Shown here in pieces: positions 47,999-60,600 of a stretch of DNA of 64,000 bases. The position numbers were made by a program, and so were the translations under genes. The notes below the pieces were generated by a model that was not told the DNA's origin, ran no database searches, and saw only the letters and a list, made by a program, of their open reading frames with translations. Positions within the stretch are counted from its first letter, which is position 1, and each line of letters starts with the position of its first letter. Source of the stretch: Chamaecyparis obtusa (Eukaryota > Streptophyta > Pinopsida > Cupressales > Cupressaceae); contig BSBK01002092.1 in the NCBI GenBank assembly GCA_027943335.1, positions 1 to 64,000 on the forward strand, read 5' to 3'.

Positions 47999-49913
47999 TT
48001 ACGCGACAATCACCGTTAAGAGAGGATGCGTGTCTGTTCGTTCAAATGGGATGTATAATCCTTTACACAAACAGTCTTCCGTCGCCTGGTTGCATATAAT
48101 TTGTATACGCGGCTTCTCCAGACAAGATTCACCGGTGCCGGCGGTGAGCTCCTTCGCTCTCGCCGCCTGCACAGTCCAGTCCGTCCGCAGCACCACAAAC
48201 AACATCAGCATCACGCACGATCCTTGCGCTGCCAGCATGCCAAACCATAGACCTACGAATTCAAATTTGTAAACGAAACAAAGAACCAAAGCAACGGGCG
48301 TGCCAAACAAATAGAAAGAGCCCAAATTTATATTGGCTCCCATGGTCGGGCGAGCGCTGCCTCGGAGGACTCCGCATCCTGTCGTTTGTGGCCAATTCGC
48401 CAGCTCGCAGAGGCCCACTATTGGCAATGCGGACGACACCAGCGACAGAATCTGCTCATCTTTGGTGAACATTCTACCCCAGACATGACGCACGGTTACA
48501 GTAAAACTCATCGCTATGAAGCTCAATACAGCCGACAATGCAATTGCCACTATTGTGGCCGTGCGGGCTTTGGCCGGTCTGTTCGCACCAAGCTCGTTTC
48601 CCACTCTCGTCGAAACTCCCACGCCCAACGACGATGGAAATATGTAAAGCAGCGCCGTGGTCTGGATGAGAATTCCCATCGACGCGACCGTGGCTTGGGG
48701 GTTTAACAGTAATCCACAGAGAAGAATCATGATCTCGTACCACCACCACTCTAAGCACACCGATGCACAACTGGGGATCGCCAGTCTCAGAAACGACATC
48801 CACCCTTTCACACATTCTCTCGACAGACTCGGCAGGGAATCCTTGTAACGTCCGGACAGCCATATGTAACATGCTAAGCATATAACAATGTTAAAATTGG
48901 TCAACACGGCAGCCAGGGCGACGCCCCGTATCGATAGTCTGAAATAGGCGACTAGAAGAAAATTGATGGGAACGTGCAGGAGAAGTGCCACGCCTGCTGA
49001 AACTGTGAGCGGAAGTGTGGAGCTCTGCGTTCGAAGGAAAATCCTCAGCGGATGAAGAAATGACTGAGCGATGAGATCAGGCAAAGAATAAAGAAGGTAT
49101 GTGCCTGCCATTCTCGTGATGCTTTCGTCCTGCCCGCACCACAGCAGAATGTATTCGATGTTTACCCACAGCAAAGCGATGGGCACAGAGGCGCAGAGAA
49201 GGATGAGAATTGTTCTGTGAAGAGACTGGCCGAGAAGACTCCACCGTTTTGCTCCAAATGCCTGGCTGCAGACGGGTTCCATTCCCATAGCCAGGCCGGA
49301 AATAACTGAATAGCCGGTTATGTTTGCAAAGCCGATAGAAAGAGATCCTCCCGCCAGCTCGAGCTCTCCAAGGTAGCCCAAGAACTGCATGGAAATCAGG
49401 CTTCTCAAGTAGAGCAGCAGTCCCATTACTACCACTGGCCCCGAGATTCTTCCCAGCATCACCAGCTCCTCTACAACCTGCACCAATTATAACGCATCTA
49501 CTAAATTAAATTGACCTTTTAGATAGGTAGGAGATATTTACCAAAACAAATCAAATTATGATATTCTTATTACGATTGCAGCACCTCTGAATATGGTATG
49601 TGTTCTATTAATTCTAATGAAAAACAGTTTCTTATAAAGAACTAAACATGGATCAATAAATTAGACTCGAAAAATATACAGTATCACAATAAATCCAACT
49701 CTAATCTCTATTATGTAAAAGTAGATAAATGCAAAGATATTCAATACCGACCTCACGACATGATGGCCAGGAACTAATCTGGTCGTAATCAGGATCAGCC
49801 AGGGGACGCTGTATGAGACATCGATCATATATGTCAAACTTAAACTGAAGTTGATTCTCCACATTATGTGGGCACACGTGAAGATTATCTCCATGCTTTT
49901 CACAGATACACAT
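47999..49913 (-). CDS. MATE-family efflux transporter (plant DTX type), copy 2, intact
   Basis: Exon 1 is 49913-49752 (54 codons, starting MCICEKHGDN) with donor GAG|GTCGGT. A 274-bp phase-0 intron ends CAG at 49480-49478, and exon 2 runs 49477 to TAA 48001-47999, giving about 546 aa, normal for plant MATE proteins. Exon 2 carries the family hallmarks: SGLAMGMEPVCSQAFGAK near residues 115-131, SLPDLIAQSFLHPLR, SVCLEWWWYE, GVSTRVGNELGANRP and PQTTGCGVLRGSARP, spread over about twelve hydrophobic helices. MATE proteins are membrane antiporters that export small organic compounds using an H+ or Na+ gradient. The sequence is closest, as I remember it, to the Arabidopsis DTX48-DTX51 group, which includes the abscisic acid exporter DTX50; the substrate here is not shown. 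The first exon is weakly conserved, so the exact start is less sure than the rest. Confidence 0.9.
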
Positions 49914-50117
49914 GCTTCTAATTTCAATCTCAACACGTCTTCCTCGCTCAAATTATTCTTCCTGGCTGAATACCTGCAAGACGAACAAATAGGATTGCTT
50001 CGTGTCCGAATAACTAAGAAATAAGTTATTTAAATGCCACCCAATCAAATAATGACAGTTAATCACTTCTCTTGTTGAAGCAAACTCGAGTACGTTTATT
50101 TGTGAGGGTAAGGAGGA

Positions 50118-50125
50118 ATTTATAG
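50118..50125 (-). promoter_or_regulatory. TATA box of MATE copy 2
   Basis: CTATAAAT on the minus strand, 205 bp above the ATG at 49913, in the same context as the octamer above copy 1. It implies a 5' leader of roughly 170 bases. Confidence 0.6.
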
Positions 50126-53100
50126 AAAGTGAAGAGTGAAAGAGACAAAAGTAAATGAACATGGTCTGTCGTGTATCTCTCAGTCAGCCATCGGTCTTGG
50201 CGATGTTGGTCTGTGGCGCATGGACAGCTAATAACGGAGGTAACTATAGCTCTAATTCTCTCTTTTCTTGGTGGAATTCTCTCTTTTCTTTATGGAATTC
50301 TCCTGATTTTCGTTTTCGCGTACTTAACTTCGCAGGTATTCTTGTGACAGCTAACGACGAGACTTGGACTTTTGCAGAGAATTTCGAGAGCAAAGAATGT
50401 TGGGACATAGTTCCAAGACAATCAAAGACGAAACCATGTGCGAGGCTTGGAGCCATTTGGTCTGATAAGCGTGTAGTTATTGATAATGGGTTTAATTTTT
50501 TCATCTTTTTGCCTTACCCACGACAATCTCTCTTGGTTACGTCCTAAGAATATAAACACGATGTTTTCTTCTACATGGACGGACTAATCTGCAACAAAAG
50601 AAAAAAGCGCACGGCTTTTCCAACGATCTCTTGTCCTGGTTTCAAACGATCACGACGAACTCCATGCACCGCCACAGATACTGACAAGAACCAACCGGCA
50701 CCTTCGAAATGCCTACGTGGCGTCTCTGTTGACCGATATTTCCTTACAACTGGCGTGCGTCATTAAATCATACACCGCCTTATTTTATAACATCAAAAAT
50801 TAATACGACCTCCTTTGTTATCCGCTCAGACATTCTTGAGCAGCGTACGTGAGAAGAAAGGAATGAAAATAAGAGTCAAATGCACGCCGAACGTGGAATA
50901 ATGTAGGGCATCATATCTGATGAGTAAATTCATGCCGACCCTCCATTCTGCGCACAGATGTTACTTGATTGGTTCGACGAAAGGCGAGCGTGCACAATGA
51001 AATAATCACCATGTCAAGTAGGTAGTCAAATTTCGAAAGTTATTTGGTACAAGTTGGGAACTTCGGGGCATTTTGATGGCGAAGGAAGCTAATATTATAT
51101 CCCCCCTGCAATGTTAGATAGCATAATTTATGTTCATGATTTGACAACTAGTACAAGTGAATAATGTAAATGGGTATAAGTTCGTGGGCAAAAGCAACTC
51201 TGTGTTTTCAGGATACACGTCTGCTTTTATATATGATACGTTCACTAAGAGCCACAGATTAAAAAAAACAGTGCGTTCCTTCCTATAAAATCTTTGGAAG
51301 CTAATGTACCTAGTGTTTGAAAATTTAGAGTTACAAAGTTAGTGTAGGGAAGGAAAGTTTATATTTTATAAATCAGAGAAAGGAAGTTAAAGAATATATA
51401 ATTTATGGAGAATAGTTCATTAGAAACAAAGAGTAATTGGAGAATACGTTACAACCATAGCTGCAATATTCTTACTGGTAAGTTAGCGCAAAAAAAAGTA
51501 ACGTAGATCAAAATACTAAGAATAGTCTATACAAGGGCAGTAATACACTTTGGTCAGAGTAATCCGAAAAGCATAAGTAGAATAGAAGAGGAAAGCAACC
51601 AGCTGCTAGTCACATAACAAGTGAAAAATGCCATCTTAGCTCTCAGATAGTTACAACATAGCTGAAGCAAAACATTCAAAAAGTGTCTCCAACATATGAG
51701 AAGCAAAACATTCCAAAAGTATACCTACGACGAAGAAGGTCTGGAAACATAGTTTAAGGGGGGAACTAACCACATAATCAATATCATCAAGAGGATTATG
51801 AGTTTTAAACTCTTGCATTGAGGTGTAATGGGGCACCAATCATTGAATTTAAATTAAAGTCATGACTCAGATATTTATGTCATGTGTAGCTCCTTTGGAT
51901 CTTGGAGTAACCTCCTTATAAGAAGAAATTTAAAGCATCATTAGCTAGAGGAATCAAATCCCTAGTTTTTCTTGCATCGTCAATATTTTTATTAGCTAAA
52001 GAATTTATTTTTTATTAATTAATAGTATGTTAGGGCCTTGCACACTCGATCTACACTTGGTTAGGGTTTCATAAGCTACGAGCTTTAAGTGAGCTATAAT
52101 GGCACTAGTCACTATTAGAAGGATCAAAGTAGTTAACCCACTAGAAAATCTTTGAAACAAACAAGTAAAATTTTGAATAAAATAAATATAGAGTTGAATA
52201 CATGGTAAGGGTCCCAAACAACCAAAGGAGAGGGATCATGGTAGGTGGAGAGACAACTAGACTTTTTAAGAGGGCTTATGTAAAAACCGCCAACACTCCA
52301 TAGTTTTGTTAAAAGATTATGCATAATAACTATCATATTAGGATTGAATCTATTCTAGGAATGGTAAAAAGGAGTGCACTCATGACCATGTTAAGATACA
52401 AATTCAAATAAACCCTCTAAATATAAATAGAGGTGGGATATAAGGTGTTCAAGAACATATCTAGACATCTGAATTTCTAAATGCAATTGAGTATTTATTG
52501 TCTATAGGTTTGGGAGATTATGTTACGCTATTTAGAGGCTTCTGGAAGAGTATATTTTTAAACCAGTTCAAAGGGAAGAGGATGAGTAGAATGGACAAGA
52601 GAGTAAGCCAAAAATTTATAGAATGACAACAAAACCAATATCATGTTTAATAGATTTGAGTTTATAGAAAAATGGGCAAGATGGGGGAGGGTGAAGGAAG
52701 CTAGGGTGATTGTCAATGAGGAGTATGTTTTGTAGGGTCTAAGATAAGAGTGGGGATTGAACATCAATCTTAGGATTCTGTTCCATTTGGATTCACTAAA
52801 ATACGGTCTAAAGAGATAATAGGTAAGGGGAGATGTAAAAATATGGGAGGAGTTTCCTAAAGTTTAAATGTAGGAGGAAAGAATGGAGGTTGTTGCCAAT
52901 ATTTGTATAAATGCTTGTGATTATGGATAGAAATAAGATTATAAAGACTGGGGAGACAAGTTGAATACAAATAGTCTTATATTTATTAGTAGAGGATGAA
53001 TATATTTAAATTTAAGATTTAATTACTAATTTGAAGTAAAACTATTAGTGCCCCAAACATCTTCTAAATTTTGAAATAATTTTAAAATATTTTTTACCAT

Positions 53101-53289
53101 AAAGATTTTGGATTTCACCTAGGGAACTATTGTCCAACTTACTAAGTCTATTCTAAATAATGGTTTATGAGGAAAATCTTTTTCCAAGGTTGACCTGTTG
53201 ATTATACTAGTGGAGTCTTCTACAAGCAATCTATGGGACCTTCTAGATGGAGTTAAAGGGGGTAGTACCACTAGATTCAAATAAAGAGA
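50126..53289. other. Upstream region of MATE copy 2 and spacer
   Basis: To about 50650 it retains blocks shared with the region above copy 1. The open frame 50155-50547 (130 codons, plus strand) lies in this promoter region, has no recognisable domain and is not open in copy 1. From 50.7 to 53.3 kb I see only AT-rich spacer; some of it may be the downstream end of the LINE relic. Confidence 0.5.
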
Positions 53290-53850
53290 TCATAAGGAGT
53301 TTCTCTCACAATTTTACTAATACTTAGGGTCCTCCAACATAACTAAGATGCATGTGGTTCTTCACAAGGTGTTTTTGAAGAGAATCGCCTATAATAGCCC
53401 TGACAAATAATTTCATTATGACTAAAATATCTTATGTAAAGGGATCAATGATGTTGAACCGACCTTTATCTTTTGGTTGAATGCATTGAAGCTATGAGAT
53501 AATAGGGTAGCCATTATTATATTGCCAACATTATGAAATAAAGACAACTAGGAAAGTTTATTCTAATTGGTTCAAAAGGGAAGCCAACAAGAAGACATAT
53601 AAACATAGCTACTGAGAAGGATCATTTTAGCAACCAAAAAATGCCCTTTATATAGAGAATTTAGCTAGACCAATTCAGAAATATATTAATAATTTTAGTC
53701 ATAAACAAATTCTACATATCTCTGAGAGAAAATCCAATGCCAAATGGAAAATCAAGATATGTAGTTATAGAACCATGCTTAATTTATTGCAAAATTTTTA
53801 TAATACAAAAAGGATGACATTTGAGATAGGTCATAAGGAGCTCAATTTTA
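53290..53850 (-). pseudogene. LINE (L1-type) ORF2 relic, C-terminal part
   Basis: Minus-strand translation gives GHFLVAKMILLSSYVYMSSC followed by WLPF, then, in another frame, QCIQPKDKGRFNIIDPFT and KLFVRAIIGDSLQKHLVKNH. This is the order found behind the reverse transcriptase of plant LINEs (the L-A-K-x-L-S-L-x-G-R to S-C-W-P region, then the K-x-x-G-G-L region). Frameshifts and stops are frequent, so it is dead. Neither end could be placed; the limits given are the recognisable part. Confidence 0.55.
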
Positions 53851-56783
53851 TGCATGACAATTTTTGAAAATGAAATGGCGCAATAGAGATAGAAATATAT
53901 GTATAGTATGAGTAATATCAATAACTAAGCTATGAATAAAAGGCATACTATTAGTTAGGAAAATGGTGTCTCAACCCTACAATAATAAATAATAATTATT
54001 GATAATTGATCATGTGGGGTCGTAGGGGGTACCGCACCTCCAAGGTCTAAAGGATCATCCCCTACTAAAGGGGGTCTAAAGGCCATGGACCTTGATGGGG
54101 GTTTCATGGGTAGCTCCCCCAAATGCACAATTTATGTAAAAATTATTATTGTAAATCCTAACTATTTTTCATTAGGTCAAATATCTAATAGTGGATATTT
54201 TGTGCTCTTTAATTTCTATTGAAGGTAACTCTATTCATGAGGACATGGTATTAAAATTGTGTATTGTGTTGTATTTTGAGAGTTTGATAGTTGTTGATTT
54301 TCCTTTAGATCTCCATTGGTGATAATCTTGTAAGAAGTTTTCTATGTATGTATATTGTAATCTATTGTTGATTTTACAATAGAATATTGGGTGACATTTG
54401 GAGATTGTGATTTTATCCTTTAATGAGTCTGCCCATGTAAATAATTGTGTTTTGGTATGCATGTATAGAGGAGAAATATCAAACCACTCTAAAAGGTAAT
54501 CAAGACCCTCAAGGACTTGATATTGTTCTCTCCACCCTTAGAAAGCCATCGAGGTTCCTCATTGTGATGTTATTGTACCTATGGTTGGATTCCTTTAGAC
54601 TGACACAAATAACATAAAGATTATGATAATATAATTATTATTATATTAATAATGATTATATTATATAATTATATAATTATACCATATTATGATTATTATG
54701 GAAAAGTGGTGTCCCTTGGTGACAGGGCACCACTAACATATATGAAAGAAGAATGAGTCTTCCTCTAATTAGATGGAATAGAATACTTACAATGATAAAT
54801 TTCAACACCTCAACCTCTAAATTTTCTCAGTGGGATAGGTAGGTGTGTGTTAAATTTATGTTATCTGCTAAATAAAAAATATTTTAAAATAGGAAATGAG
54901 CTAATATGCTACTAGAGTTGTTTAGCATGTCCCATACCCTCTTTGTCTAGGATGAACATAGGGTTCAAGGATGAATCAATGGTGAAATAACATCCTATAT
55001 AGATAGAGTATACATGACCACACCTAAATGGTATCAAAAAAATTAATATTATTTTACTTTAAAATTATGATAAACTAAAGATGCATGCAAATATTATAAT
55101 AGTGATAAGATGATTAACACAATAAAAAAGAGGCAAGCATGAATACTTACAATAGTCCAACAAGTCAAGCCTCTAGCATGCTTTATTTCTCTCCTATCAT
55201 ACCTACACACACAAGTAAAGACAAAAAATGTTAGTTAGCTCTAACTAACATGTGTGATGTTGTCAAGCCCCTATTTTATTGTGTACAACTCCATGGGAAA
55301 CCACCAAATATGATAGAGAAGATATTGAAAATGAAAATAAACATTATTGAATATATTATGCTAAGATGAGAGGCATGTTGGGAGTAAAATCATAAAATCC
55401 CCTTGTACACTACAGGCAAGAGGATTTATAGAGTGACAAAATAGTTGTAGCTCTAATGTGGGTGACAATGGGTGATAAAATAAATAACCAAAGAAAAGAG
55501 AGAACTGAAAATGATAAGATTGTGAAAATCATATTCAAAAGCTTGTTTTAATGACCAAGAAGCTAGAATGAGATGAAAAAAAAAAGACATAGGAGGAAGA
55601 TAAAGGGACAAGGAATACTCTTTGAAAAGTGGTATAGAAGGCTCACTAGCTTAAGAATGCAAACTAGGAATCTAGGACTATTTTTTCTTTACTTACTTTT
55701 GAAGGATATTGACCCACTTCGCACAAGGGATTGGGTACAAAGTGGATTCAATAGTCCTTATGTGGGGGTTGAAGTGATAAGAACTTCTATTATGTAAATT
55801 AGATGCAAGATCTAGGATAAAAGACATAAAAATGAGGATTTTTAACATAAATAGAATTACAAGAATTGAATATGGAGATAATATAAATAGATCTATGAAT
55901 GAAAATCAAAGAGGAACCTACTAAAAAAATCTATATCAAAATTTGATAGGCTATGTCATTCTTGACAAACTTGACCTAGGAGCACTAGATGCAGAAAGAA
56001 TTGGAAGATTAGTGATCAACATTTTGATCTAAAGATTCACTGAAGGCCATTTTTTTTGTCAAAAGAGCTTGGAACTACATTGACCGGATTGACTTTGACC
56101 TTTCATTTTTGAATCTTCAAATATTAGATCTCTAGTTTTCTAACTCCTTATTCTGAATCCAAATTTATGGTTGTGTAGCATGTCACGTGCACACAGAAAG
56201 TTTGAAGTTGTCTAGTTGGTGAAGGGTTTCCTAGATCAAACCCTAGTTTTAGAATTAACCATGAGACTAAATTGAAATGAAAACATGTTGTAATACACAG
56301 AAGAGGCAAGATCTGAAAAATGAAATATTTTAATCTTATACAATTTTTTTGAAGCTATGTGCAAGATTATAGTGGGCCAAAGTAGGCTTTTAAGTGGTAA
56401 TAAAATTTCAAAAAAATGGAGTTCGACAACTTGTATAAATTTGAATAGGTTATTAACCTCATATAAAAGATATGTAATAATAGAATCTTTCTATTTTACT
56501 AAGTACTTTTTGAAAAAAAAAATCTATTTGATGAAAAATAGAAATTTTAATGTAGTCTAGAATTGTAAAATTTTTAGGAAAAAGATAAGAAGTAGGTGTA
56601 TATCTGACTACCCTAACCACGATCAAATGATAAAAAAAAAATTATAAGATTCTAGATATTGTACAATAAGAATGGTAAGAAATGTGGATTGTTCCCCTTT
56701 TCCTAATGCACACTCAGAAGGAAGATGTATCAGTAGGCTCAAGTAGGACTTGAGCTCTAAGTGAGTCAATGACCCTTTGATGT
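53851..56783. other. AT-rich spacer, no gene recognised
   Basis: It includes a T/A-only stretch near 54620-54690 and a GC-richer patch at 54015-54115 (GTAGGGGGTACCGCACCTCC) that I could not identify. The upstream part of the LINE may be buried here in unrecognisable form. The 73-74-codon open frames are unremarkable. The last five bases, GATGT, are the target duplication of the chromovirus. Confidence 0.5.
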
Positions 56784-57640
56784 TGATGAAGGGTGCTCCC
56801 CTTAATACCACAAACACATAACAGAAACAGAGAAACAATAACAATATGCAAGAACAGAGAATTGGCTTCTTATTATCTCCACAAATGTGGAATTACAAAC
56901 TTTCAGAATTACAATATGCAAAGCCACATGGGCATTCCCTTACAATATTCTGTAGGACAAAGCCTCGAATTATTACCCAGATCTACTACCCAGAACTATT
57001 CTGAACTACCTAAGACAATAATACAGCCTTCCTTATATAGGCAATTATCCACCGCCTGGGAAGGTTCCAGAAATTTAGCCCTAAGGGCCAACCAAACTTA
57101 GAATTATTTTATTTTTCAATTTATTACATCAAAGTCGGCTCAAAATAACTTTTGAAACCCGAACAGAAATTTTGAAGAAAATTATTTTTTGCCATTTCAG
57201 GTGGCCCAACTTCCGAAGACCATAAGTCGTCACCAGTTGACCCGCTCGGCCACTATAACCCCATTTCGGAAATGCCACGAAGTGCCCTACAGGCTTGACT
57301 TGCGCAAGCGCCCATCACCCAAATTTTTGACCTCATCCGGGGCCTCTAAAGCCTTCAAAACTGAGTTCGAAGTTTCTGTACCCTGCTGCCAATACCGAAA
57401 ATCTTCAATATCTTCCAATATACACTTGATCTGGCAATGAAACTTTACTGGCAGACTTATATGACCAAAATGAACCTCCAAGAAAGAAATCAGATCATTC
57501 TGAGCACATACAAAAATTACCAGAAATAGTAACTTTCCATAAATAGCAGCTCTGCACAAAATAGCCCTTATTGAATATAAAAACAGAAATATTTTTGGGT
57601 GATGCAAGATTGCTCTTACACCCAGGATGCTCCTGCATCA
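56784..57640 (-). repeat. 3' LTR of the chromovirus
   Basis: Almost identical to 62289-63145. A TATA box (CTATATAAGG, minus strand) is at about 57031-57040. Confidence 0.97.
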
Positions 57641-57678
57641 GACACCCGGGGTAATTTGAGAAGTGACCCTGTCATGAC

Positions 57679-60600
57679 TCAGGCGTGCAAAGGAAAACCA
57701 AGACGGTTAACCTCCTCCTTTGTTAGCCATGATGAATCTTCAACAGGTCGTCCCTTCCACTTGACCAGATATTCTTCATATGTCCTGTTCCTTGTGCTTC
57801 TGCCAACACGACTGTCCAGTATGTCTTCAATCTCCTTGCTATCTGGACTAGTTTCTGGAATACTCCACTGTGCTGCTGTGATCTCATCTTCAACACCTCC
57901 TTCATGATACTCTGTCAGATCTAAAATGTTAAACACTGGTGAAATATTTAGCTCAGTAGGCAATTCTACCTCATATGCATTTCCTGAATCATGTTTCTTC
58001 AGTATCTTACATGGTCCAAACTTCTTCATTTTCAGCTTGTTATATGTACCAACTGGAAACCGCTCCTTCCGCAAATGAACCATGACTTCATCACCAACCT
58101 GAAATTCCTTATGCCTCCTTTTCTCATCTGCCTTAGCCTTATACTGTGCGTTCATCTTGGTAATATGCTTCCTCACCTCCTCATGGACGTTCTTCAAGTG
58201 TTCTGCAAAATCCTCAGCTTCAGCACTACTTATTTCTCCGTTATCTATCTTCCTCAATTCAGATGCATTTCTTGGACTACTTCCATATACAATCTGGAAT
58301 GGTGATTTACCAGTGCTCCTGTTGACAGAATTATTGTATGCAAATTCTGCCTGTGGTAAAATCAAATCCCATCCCGTTGGCTTATCTCCAACCAAACATC
58401 TCAGCAAATTTCCCAAACTCCTATTCACCACCTCTGTTTGTCCATCAGTCTGTGGATGATGTGATGAACTGAACTTCAAATCTGTCTTCAACTTCTTCCA
58501 CAATGTACGCCAGAAATATCCAACAAACTTAGTGTCCCGATCTGAAACTATGGTCTTTGGCAAACCATGAAGTCTCACTACTTCTCTGAAAAACAATTCT
58601 GCTACATGAACAGCATCATTAGTCTTCTTGCAGGGAATGAAATGTGCCATCTTTGAAAATCTGTCAACTACTAAAAAAATTGAATCATGTCCCCGCTGTG
58701 TCCTCGGTAAACCAAGAACAAAGTCCATGCTGATATCCTCCCAAGGCTTCTCTGGTACAGGTAATGGCTGATACAATCCTGTATTCTGCTTCACTCCTTT
58801 CGCCATCTGACATACTCTGCAACTCTGTACAAACTTCTTCACATCTTGCTGCAATTGTGGCCAATAATAATTTTCACCAACCAAAGCAACGATTTTATCA
58901 CGACCAAAATGTCCAGCCAATCCTCCACTATGCTTCTCCTTGATGAGATTCTCCCTCATAGAACTTCGTGGAATGCACAACTGACTCCCTCTGAATAGCA
59001 TATCATCCTGGATGATGAAATCCAACCATTTCGTCCTGTCTAGAGTAACAGGGTCTGTACAAGCTTTCCAAGCTTCACCAAAATCAGGGTCCTCTGGATA
59101 CAAATTATTGAGTTCCTTGAACCCAACCACTTCAATCTGCATTTCTGTCAGCAATAGTTGCCTTCTGCTAAGAGCATCTGCAACCCTATTAGACTTTCCG
59201 CTCCTGTGTTTCAAAACAAATGTATAACTCTGCAAAAACTCAACCCATTTCAAATGCTTCTGATTCAACTTTCCTTGACTATTCAAATATTGCAAAGCTT
59301 GATGATCAGTATACAAAAAAAACTCCTTAGGAAGCAGATAATGTCTCCACTTCTTTAATGCCTGAACTATAGCATAAAATTCCTGATCATAAACAGAATA
59401 TTTCCTCTTGGCATCATTTAACTTCTCACTGAAATAAGCAACAGGTTTACCTTCTTGGCTCATAACAGCTCCTATTACAGTACCACTAGCATCACAATCT
59501 ACTTGAAACACCTTATTAAAATCTGGAAGTGCTAAAACAGGTTGTTCTGTAACTTTTTGTTTCAACAATTGAAAACTCTTTTCTGCCCCATTAGTCCACT
59601 TAAATTCTTTTCTATCCCCTCTCATTGTTTCAGTCAAGGGTCCACAAATACTGCTAAAATTTTGGATAAACTTTCTGTAAAAGCTAGCCAAACCATGAAA
59701 AGATCTTACCTCAGTAGCACTCCTTGGAGTAGGCCATTCAAGGATAGCCTGTACCTTCTCTGGGTCCATTTTTAGACCTTCTGCTGAAACTACAAATCCC
59801 AAATACACTAACTCTTTCTTCACAAAACTGCACTTCTTCAAATTAATCAACAAATTCTCTTCTCTCAGCTTCTCAAATACCATACGAATATGCATCATAT
59901 GCTCCTCCAATGTCTTACTAAAGATCAAAATATCATCTAAATAAACAATGACAAACTTACCTAGAAATTCTTTCAGAACCTCGTTCATGAGCCGCATGAA
60001 AGTGCTCGGTGCATTGGTTAGCCCAAAAGGCATGACTAACCACTCATACAGTCCTTCCTTTGTCTTGAAGGCAGTCTTCCATTCATCTCCTTCTCTGATC
60101 CGAATCTGATGATATCCACTTTTTAGATCTATCTTTGAAAAATACACAGCTCCACTCAAACAGTCCATAATATCATCCATTCGTGGCAATGGAAACCTGT
60201 ACTTGATTGTGATCTTGTTTATTGCCCTAGAATCTATACACATCCTCCATTCTCCATTCTTCTTTGGTGCTAATACCGCTGGTACAGCACAGGGACTCAG
60301 ACTCTCACAGATCAATCCTTTCTGTAACAACTCATGTACTTGTCTGTTCAACTCCTCACTTTCTGCAGGTGTCATTCTGTGTGCTGCCTTGTTCGGCAAA
60401 CTCGCTCCTGGGATCAAGTCCATCTGATGGCTGATCTTCCTGACTGGTGGTAATCCATCAGGCACGTTATCAGATACAATATCCTGAAACTCATTCAACA
60501 AATCTGCAACTTCTACAAGAACATCTTCTACTTCCTCTTTACCAGCTTTTGGAATTAAAGCAAAACATACATGCTCATGCCTCATACCATCTAGGAATTT

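Noticed and set aside
47999..49486. MATE copy 2 as a single 495-codon frame starting at 49486
   Set aside because: That start is a TTG inside an intron. A CAG acceptor at 49480-49478 and a good first exon at 49913-49752 explain the 5' end better.
50155..50547. 130-codon plus-strand frame above MATE copy 2
   Set aside because: It lies in the promoter region, has a composition unlike a folded protein and is not conserved as a frame above copy 1.
54015..54115. GC-richer patch as a possible gene fragment
   Set aside because: Stops in the frames examined and no motif; left as unidentified.
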